This document shows, in pieces, positions 43,547 through 49,414 of a stretch of DNA of 49,414 nucleotides. The DNA is taken from assembly GCA_020630735.1 (NCBI GenBank), contig JAHDIP010000002.1:29379-78792 (forward strand), given 5' to 3'. The position numbers and the translations under genes are program-made. Under the pieces are notes generated by a model. It was not told the DNA's origin and ran no database searches. It saw nothing but the letters and a program-made list of their open reading frames with translations. This DNA is from Saprospiraceae bacterium. GTDB lineage: Bacteria; Bacteroidota; Bacteroidia; Chitinophagales; Saprospiraceae. Within the stretch, counting starts at the first letter, position 1. Each line of letters opens with the position of its first letter.

Positions 43547-44463
43547 TGAACAACAAATATTATAATTCTAAATTACTGCTTTTTGGAGAGTATACTATTA
43601 TAAATGGATCTCAAGCCTTAGCAATTCCATTGAAAGAGTATAAAGGGCGTTGGCAAAATGCGTCTTCGAATGCCTCCAAACTCCAACTTTCGTTGCCCGA
43701 CTTTGCAGAGTACTTAGACGATTTGCAACAAAGAAAGAATCTCCTTTTTTCATTTGATTCTAAAGCTTTTCAAGAAGAACTTTCTAAAGGACTTTATTTT
43801 GAATCTTCAATTCCACTAGGATATGGACTCGGTAGTTCAGGAGCCTTGTGCGCTGCTATATATGATACTTTTTGTACCTCAAAAATAGTTGAAAAAAAAA
43901 CGGAAGCTATACAAAAATTGAAATCAATATTTGCTCAGATGGAAAGCTTCTTTCATGGCTCAAGTTCTGGAATAGATCCTCTAATATGTTACCTCAATGA
44001 ATCGATATTGATGCAGTCCAAAAATCAGTTTGAACTAGTTCAATTACCAAATACGATCAATGATGCTTCCTTCTTTTTACTCAATACACACCTACCTAGA
44101 AAGACAGAACCACTCGTAAACCACTTCATAGAATCCTGTAAAAACGAACAATATAAAACTCTGTGTAATGATCAACTTAATGTTTATAATAATAGAGCTA
44201 TCAATCATTTGTTGAAAGCAAATTGGAGTTCTTTGTTTGAAACAATACATCAGATAGGAGCTTTTCAATACGACCATTTTGATAAAATGATTCCTGAATC
44301 TTTTCGTAAACTTTGGGCAACAGCCTTAGAAAAAGATGTCTATAAATTGAAAATTTGTGGCGCAGGTGGTGGTGGTTTTATCATTGGCTTTAGCTTAGAT
44401 TTTAAAAAAGCGCAAAAAGAACTTGCCGCATATACCATTCAAAAAGTGCCCTTGTGTTACTAA
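43546..44463 (+). CDS. GHMP superfamily kinase (mevalonate-kinase-like)
   Basis: 305 residues with GHMP landmarks: the N-terminal SKLLLFGEYTIINGSQALA strand, the ATP-binding loop PLGYGLGSSGALCAAIYD (GLGSSGA at ~94-100), a HGSSSGIDPLICYL segment like motif 2 of mevalonate and phosphomevalonate kinases, and the C-terminal glycine-rich CGAGGGGFIIGF motif 3. This family phosphorylates small alcohols or phosphorylated precursors; the GEY...NGS start is typical of the isoprenoid-pathway branch, but the exact substrate (mevalonate or another) cannot be fixed. It overlaps the CYTH gene by one base. Other pathway genes are not in the window. No terminator was recognised after it. Confidence 0.88.
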   Translation: MNNKYYNSKLLLFGEYTIINGSQALAIPLKEYKGRWQNASSNASKLQLSLPDFAEYLDDLQQRKNLLFSFDSKAFQEELSKGLYFESSIPLGYGLGSSGALCAAIYDTFCTSKIVEKKTEAIQKLKSIFAQMESFFHGSSSGIDPLICYLNESILMQSKNQFELVQLPNTINDASFFLLNTHLPRKTEPLVNHFIESCKNEQYKTLCNDQLNVYNNRAINHLLKANWSSLFETIHQIGAFQYDHFDKMIPESFRKLWATALEKDVYKLKICGAGGGGFIIGFSLDFKKAQKELAAYTIQKVPLCY

Positions 44464-45197
44464 AAAAAATAATATAGTACTTACTTCTATTTAGAACCTT
44501 TTATATTATGCTACTGATTAATATCTACCCTAATAAGGGTAAAAAAAGTCATATTAAAAATACTTTTTTTTAAGATTTTTTTTTAGATGTATTATAGTTA
44601 TCTAAAAAGTTTAAATTCCTTTTATTCAAATATTTAGTTCAAAATAGGAGTGAATCTACATATTAAATAAAAATGAAATGTATTCTATTTATTTTTATTT
44701 GTCTTTTCTCTCTAGTTACTTTTATGTAATTTTATGTCCAATAATAAAGCAAAAAGTATATCCACAATACACAATCACCAACCTATTTTCTTTCCACTTC
44801 AACGAGTGGAAAATGTAATATGTAATCCCAACAACATATTATAAAGATCCCTCTAAATAGACCTCTAGTAAAATTATGCAATAATGTTCGCGAAGCAACA
44901 TTAATCCTTAACCCTTCATGACTTGTGTCCATGTTTTGGATTAATTATCTGCTTATGAGTATAAGATAGATTCTGTGCAATTGAATGAATAATTAGTTTC
45001 TGTTTTTTGATACAAACAGAAAGTAGTATTCATTCTGTAATTATTTGTCAGAATAAAACAAAATACAAAATAGCAAAAACTGATTACCAATAATTTGGGA
45101 TCAATTTTTCTAAAGTAACGGCTAGAAAGACGTTTGATTTTAATCGTTTTGAGTCGTTGCTGATATATACAAACAACATTACAAAAAACAATTAACT
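44464..45197. other. Long leader/intergenic region before the last surface-protein gene
   Basis: 734 AT-rich bases. A nested hairpin spans 44983-45035: GAATGAAT/ATTCATTC outer arms and TTTCTGTTT/AAACAGAAA inner arms around an 8-nt loop. A small TACCCT-AATA-AGGGTA hairpin lies near 44526-44541 but has no T-run downstream. No consensus promoter box, tRNA or protein gene was found. Confidence 0.45.
44983..45035 (+). promoter_or_regulatory. Nested hairpin in the leader of the giant gene
   Basis: Outer arms at 44983-44990 and 45028-45035 and inner arms at 44997-45005 and 45014-45022 pair perfectly. The AATGAAT/ATTCATT core is the same as in the hairpin at 29280-29313 in another surface-protein leader. 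Confidence 0.4.
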
Positions 45198-48100
45198 ATG
45201 AGACTTATGGGGCAACTTGTACACCTTTTTACGTCTTCAATCAAAAACACACTTAGCTCAAACCACCGAGCTAAAATTTTTGGTTCCATTCTATTGCTTT
45301 CATTAGGAGCAGTCTTTAGCTCTTTTTTCGCTGATAGCAATCCTTCCTTTACAGATGCAAATCTTTCTAGTTCAGAACATTTTATGATGGCTTGTGAAAT
45401 CAAATGTCCAAGCGATTTGACAATTGAATGCACCGCTAATACTGATCCAATAGTTACAGGAAATCCTGAAATTTTTTGTGATAATAGTAATAACAGCTGT
45501 GACCGACCTGCTGGAAATGTTGTTCTTGAAAATGAACGTTTCTTTGGCGATGTTAATGATTGGACATTAGGTCAAGGTTGGGCGATAGGTAGTGGATGTA
45601 CTCCTTCTTGTGGTGCAGCCCCAAATGCTTATATCGACTTTACTAACATGACCTATTCCTACAATCGTTCTCTAGAATCGGGTATTTATAATGCTTGTTG
45701 CATTGATGAAGTAAAGTTAGATTTTTGCCTCAGACAAGACTTATATACTGAATATGCTGGACAGCCTGTTCAGTTTTTTGTTGTTGAAGCTAGTATTGAT
45801 GGCGGTAGTTGGTTTGGTATTAAAAGTTACCAAACAGTCAATGGGCAAACAATTGATTACAACGAAGATGGTTTAGTCATTCCTGGTGCGGCAGGTAATT
45901 CGTTCCAGATTCGATTTAGAGCCTATGGTCCAGGTGGAGCCTTCTCTCTTGGTGGTTGGGGACTTGACCGAATCAACTTATATGGAAATTCTCCAGGTTG
46001 TACTTTAGATAATCCAGAGAATTATAACTTCACTTATAGTGATGTAAGTAATGGAGCTTGCCCAGAAGTAATCACTAGAACATGGACAGCAACTAGTGAT
46101 GGTAGTACTGGCGAAATTGTAGCTCGTCAAGCAACAGATATTACTAATTGTAGTAATGGTCAAGATTATTCCATCTGGTTAAACCTTGCAGGATTACCTA
46201 ATAAGCGATATACAGTAGTAAGCGGAGGAGACTTTATTGAGTATGCTAACGGAACAGCTACTTATACTGTTCGAGTGGCTAATGTAGATAATGCAAACTA
46301 TCAATTCGATGCAGAGTTTACTTTTTCAAACCGTACATTTAATGCACCTAGTGATAGCCCTAAAGAAAATTCTTGTTACACAACTAATGCAAGTTCTTGG
46401 TACTATTATACTGTAACCAGTGGAACTTTAATAGGTAGAAATGGTCTAGAAGGTTTAGTAATCAACGCTACCCGTATGGGACCTTCTATGCAATTAGGTT
46501 TTGGTGCAAACGTATTTGAAAATGCTTTCGGAGCGAGTGGCTGGCTAACTTTAGATATCGTAAGTCAACCAAATTCAGGATTAGTCGTTAGTGGTACAAA
46601 TGGTGATATAAATATTGCTCTTTCTGGTTCTACAGATGATATTAATAACCCTCCTGCAACGTCAACACTTACTTGTGTTCAAACAATCACATTGATTGAT
46701 AATATTGGTCCAGACATTAGTAATGTTCCTGCTGACTTAACAGTAGAATGTGATGATATTCCGAATCTTACTGCTCCAACATTTATTGATGCTTGTGATA
46801 ATAATGTAGATGTAGATTTCAATGAAAATATTCAAAATAATGGCTGTGCTGATACCTACACCTTAGTACGTACTTGGGTAGCCACTGATAATTGCGGCAA
46901 TACTCGTTCATACGAACAAACGGTAGAAGTACGTGATGCAGCTAGTCCTCAAATCGCAAATGCTCCAGCTGATATCACAGTCGCTTGCGATAACATCCCA
47001 GCACCATTACAACTAGGTGCTTCGGATAATTGTGATAATAATGTAGCTGTTGAATATAGTGAAACAAGTACGCAAACGAGCAATGGCTCTTGTTCTGATT
47101 ATACATATACGATTACAAGAAGATGGACAGCAAGGGATGATTGTGGAAATGAAGATGTGGAAACTCAAATAGTAGAAGTAGCAGACGAAGCTTCCCCTTC
47201 AATCTCCAATATGCCTGCAAACGTAACAGTAGAATGTGACGATATTCCTGCTCCTCAAGATCCAACAATTGATGATAATTGTGATCCTAATCCAGAACTT
47301 ACATTTAATGAAGATATTTTAGATGGTGTCTGTACAGATAACTATGTGATCAGAAGAACATGGACTGCAACAGACGAGTGTGGTAACCTTCGTACGAGCG
47401 AACAATTAGTAACTGTACAAGATACTACAAGTCCTGAGATTACTCAAATGCCTCAAGATTTAACAATCGAATGTAGTGATGATATTCCTGCTCCTCTTAT
47501 GCCACCAGCAACGGATAATTGTGATGGTAATGTGGAAGTAGTCTTAGATGAAGAAACAACAACACAAACAAATGAAGATGAGTGTACGGATAATGAGTAT
47601 ACCATTTTCCGTATTTATAAGGCTACCGATAATTGTGGTAATGTTGATCAAAAAACACAATTAATTGTAGTTCGTGATACGACTGACCCTGAAATCGAAA
47701 ACGTAGCAGATGTCACTATTGATTGTGATGAAGATATTCCAGCTCCAGCTAATCCAACGATCACAGATAATTGTGATCAAAACATCGAATTAGATTTTGA
47801 CGAAGTATCAAATCCAGTTGGTTGCAACTATACAATAACTCGTACATGGACAGCGACAGATAACTGTGGTAATGAAGATATAGAAACGCAAGTGATCACT
47901 GTTGATATCAACTTAAGCCCAGGTACAATTACGCCAAATACAAACGAAGCAGTTTGTCAAGAATATTTCACAGGAGAAGCAACACTAACAGCAACTACTG
48001 ATGGTAACCAAGTTGTTCCTTCATGCTATGAAATTATTTATGTACTTACGAAAGGATCAGATTTAGTTATCCTTCAAACAAGTGCAACACCTTCTTTTAC

Positions 48101-49414
48101 TGTTAATGAAGTAGGTGACTATAGAATTCACACATTAGTTTACAATCCAAACACTTTAGATTTAAGCATCGTTAACCCTGGTTCTACTACAGGTGGCGAT
48201 ATCAATGCGTTATTAGAGCAAGGTGGTGGTGATATTTGTGCTGGACTAGATGTTGCAGGTGCACCATTTACAGTTGAAAACTGTACCTTCGATTTAGCCT
48301 TAAGAAAAGTATTAGCTGATGGCGAAGACGAAAGAGTATATCCAGGTGAAGACATTACTTTTACAATCGAAGTATATAACCAAGGAGTTGAACCAGCAAA
48401 TAATATCGAAATCGTTGACTACATTCCAAACGGACTTTCTCTAAATGATGGCGCTTGGGCATTGAGTGGTGATATGGCGACATTGACTTTACCAGGTACA
48501 TTAGCGCCAGGTGAAAACACTTCTGTAGATATCACGTTCACAGTTGATCAAACCACGGAAGGTTCAATTGTAAATCGTGCCGAAATTAAAGGAGCTAGAA
48601 ATGTAGACTTAGGTGCTCCAGGTATTGACATCGATTCTAATCCTGACATGAATCCAAACAATGATACAGGTGGTGATGTAAATACGCCAGACGATGACGA
48701 AATAGGAGAGGACGGAATCAATGATGGTGGTGATGAAGATGATGCTGATCCTGAAGACATCAAAGTAGAAGTATTTGATTTAGCTTTACGTAAAACAATT
48801 AATACTGGCGAAGACGATAGGGTCTATCCAGGAGAGTTTATTTCTTTTGAAATTGAAGTATTTAATCAAGGAACAGTTTCTGCACAAAATGTAGAAATCA
48901 CAGAATACATTCCTACTGGTTTAGCTTTAGCTGATCCAGCTTGGACGGCGGGGCCAGGTAATACTGCAACACGTGTTATCGTGGATGAAATTCCTGAAGG
49001 CGGTTCTGCTTCAACTTTTATCCTTTTAGAAGTAACCCAAACTTTCGAAGGAGAATTAATCAACCGTGCTGAAATTAGTAGCGCTGAAGATTTATTAGGA
49101 GACAATCCAGAAGACATCGATTCTAATTCTGATAACAACCCTGACAATGATCCAACAACAAATGACGAAATCAATAATGGAAGTGGTGATGAAGATGATG
49201 CTGATCTAGAGCCAATCAAAGTAGAAGTATTCGACCTAGCCTTAAGAAAAACATTAGGTGATGGCGAAGATGTACGAGTGTATCCTGGCGAAGACATCAC
49301 CTTCAATATCGAAGTGATCAATCAAGGAACAGCAATCGCTCAAAATATCGAAGTGATTGATTATATTCCTGATGGTTTGACTTTATCAGATGGCGATTGG
49401 GCATTAGACTTTGG
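45198..49414 (+). CDS. Giant HYR/DUF11-repeat surface protein, 3' end outside the window
   Basis: The frame opened by the ATG at 45198 has no stop through 49414 (1405 codons visible). A signal segment (AKIFGSILLLSLGAVFSSFFA) ends near residue 45. An N-terminal Cys-rich region includes a jelly-roll-like domain (~110-265). Five HYR-like repeats span ~505-904, each with VxCDDIPAP-type and (R)TWTATDNCGN-type markers. After a linker come DUF11-like repeats beginning FDLALRK at residues ~1032, 1194 and 1346, separated by very acidic linkers (for example DGGDEDDADPED) that look calcium-binding. Repeat spacings are 486 and 456 bases. Export by the type IX system with a C-terminal sorting domain beyond the window is expected but not seen. 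The likely role is adhesion or matrix. Confidence 0.9.
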   Translation, partial: MRLMGQLVHLFTSSIKNTLSSNHRAKIFGSILLLSLGAVFSSFFADSNPSFTDANLSSSEHFMMACEIKCPSDLTIECTANTDPIVTGNPEIFCDNSNNSCDRPAGNVVLENERFFGDVNDWTLGQGWAIGSGCTPSCGAAPNAYIDFTNMTYSYNRSLESGIYNACCIDEVKLDFCLRQDLYTEYAGQPVQFFVVEASIDGGSWFGIKSYQTVNGQTIDYNEDGLVIPGAAGNSFQIRFRAYGPGGAFSLGGWGLDRINLYGNSPGCTLDNPENYNFTYSDVSNGACPEVITRTWTATSDGSTGEIVARQATDITNCSNGQDYSIWLNLAGLPNKRYTVVSGGDFIEYANGTATYTVRVANVDNANYQFDAEFTFSNRTFNAPSDSPKENSCYTTNASSWYYYTVTSGTLIGRNGLEGLVINATRMGPSMQLGFGANVFENAFGASGWLTLDIVSQPNSGLVVSGTNGDINIALSGSTDDINNPPATSTLTCVQTITLIDNIGPDISNVPADLTVECDDIPNLTAPTFIDACDNNVDVDFNENIQNNGCADTYTLVRTWVATDNCGNTRSYEQTVEVRDAASPQIANAPADITVACDNIPAPLQLGASDNCDNNVAVEYSETSTQTSNGSCSDYTYTITRRWTARDDCGNEDVETQIVEVADEASPSISNMPANVTVECDDIPAPQDPTIDDNCDPNPELTFNEDILDGVCTDNYVIRRTWTATDECGNLRTSEQLVTVQDTTSPEITQMPQDLTIECSDDIPAPLMPPATDNCDGNVEVVLDEETTTQTNEDECTDNEYTIFRIYKATDNCGNVDQKTQLIVVRDTTDPEIENVADVTIDCDEDIPAPANPTITDNCDQNIELDFDEVSNPVGCNYTITRTWTATDNCGNEDIETQVITVDINLSPGTITPNTNEAVCQEYFTGEATLTATTDGNQVVPSCYEIIYVLTKGSDLVILQTSATPSFTVNEVGDYRIHTLVYNPNTLDLSIVNPGSTTGGDINALLEQGGGDICAGLDVAGAPFTVENCTFDLALRKVLADGEDERVYPGEDITFTIEVYNQGVEPANNIEIVDYIPNGLSLNDGAWALSGDMATLTLPGTLAPGENTSVDITFTVDQTTEGSIVNRAEIKGARNVDLGAPGIDIDSNPDMNPNNDTGGDVNTPDDDEIGEDGINDGGDEDDADPEDIKVEVFDLALRKTINTGEDDRVYPGEFISFEIEVFNQGTVSAQNVEITEYIPTGLALADPAWTAGPGNTATRVIVDEIPEGGSASTFILLEVTQTFEGELINRAEISSAEDLLGDNPEDIDSNSDNNPDNDPTTNDEINNGSGDEDDADLEPIKVEVFDLALRKTLGDGEDVRVYPGEDITFNIEVINQGTAIAQNIEVIDYIPDGLTLSDGDWALDF

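Noticed and set aside
46710-47910. Regular repeats as a CRISPR array or tandem DNA satellite
   Set aside because: The repeats are in-frame protein domains of ~80 residues with diverged DNA, not short identical repeats with unique spacers.
48140-49321. Ser/Pro-rich minus-strand open frames at the right end
   Set aside because: They mirror the Asp/Glu-rich repeat linkers of the plus-strand giant gene and have no start context or recognisable domain.

Overview
The window comes from a Bacteroidota genome, probably a Saprospiria-like marine or filamentous lineage. Evidence: AT-rich DNA, TAnnTTTG-type promoter boxes, few Shine-Dalgarno sequences, type IX secretion (T9SS) sorting domains (type A and type B/CHU_C), SprB repeats, a PorP/SprF protein, HYR-like domains and a DUF4920 lipoprotein. 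I saw no rRNA, tRNA, transposase, phage or CRISPR signature. The genus assignment is inference.

Layout. (1) 1-3759: the 3' part of a very large T9SS surface protein. (2) 4062-4930: greA and a HIT protein, two bases apart. (3) 4966-17154: a metabolic block holding two esterase-D-like hydrolases, three ATP-grasp proteins (one fused to a histone-H1-like tail and a helix-hairpin-helix domain, one apparently circularly permuted), a class I glutamine-amidotransferase-like protein, a class I/II aminotransferase, a DUF1624-type membrane acyltransferase, a small membrane protein and an M17 leucyl aminopeptidase. The mix of amide-forming ligases and ester/amide hydrolases suggests assembly and turnover of a peptide-like compound or a peptide modification; the product cannot be read from sequence. 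(4) 17828-25565: a 2215-residue SprB-repeat adhesin with a type B sorting domain, followed 19 bases later by its likely PorP/SprF partner. (5) 26066-33579: a secreted M43 metalloprotease and a 1326-residue HYR/dockerin-like/cohesin-like protein, both with type A sorting domains. (6) 34084-35337: a DEAD-box helicase. (7) 35431-39047: two tandem secreted MORN-repeat/caspase proteins. (8) 39289-42634: DUF4920 lipoprotein, membrane TPR-adenylate cyclase with a TTG start, and HD-domain protein. (9) 43019-44463: CYTH protein overlapping a GHMP kinase. (10) 45198 to the window end: the 5' part of another giant surface protein with five HYR-like and at least three DUF11-like repeats, open at the right edge.

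Non-coding structure is rich. Several strong terminators are present, including a perfect 54-bp palindrome. A 105-bp intergenic repeat occurs twice, and one of its hairpins shows a compensating base-pair change. Three of the giant surface-protein genes have long, structured 5' leaders. The strongest leads for something undescribed are the ATP-grasp/H1/HhH fusion with its neighbours, the modular Cys-pair MORN-caspase pair, and the covarying repeat.
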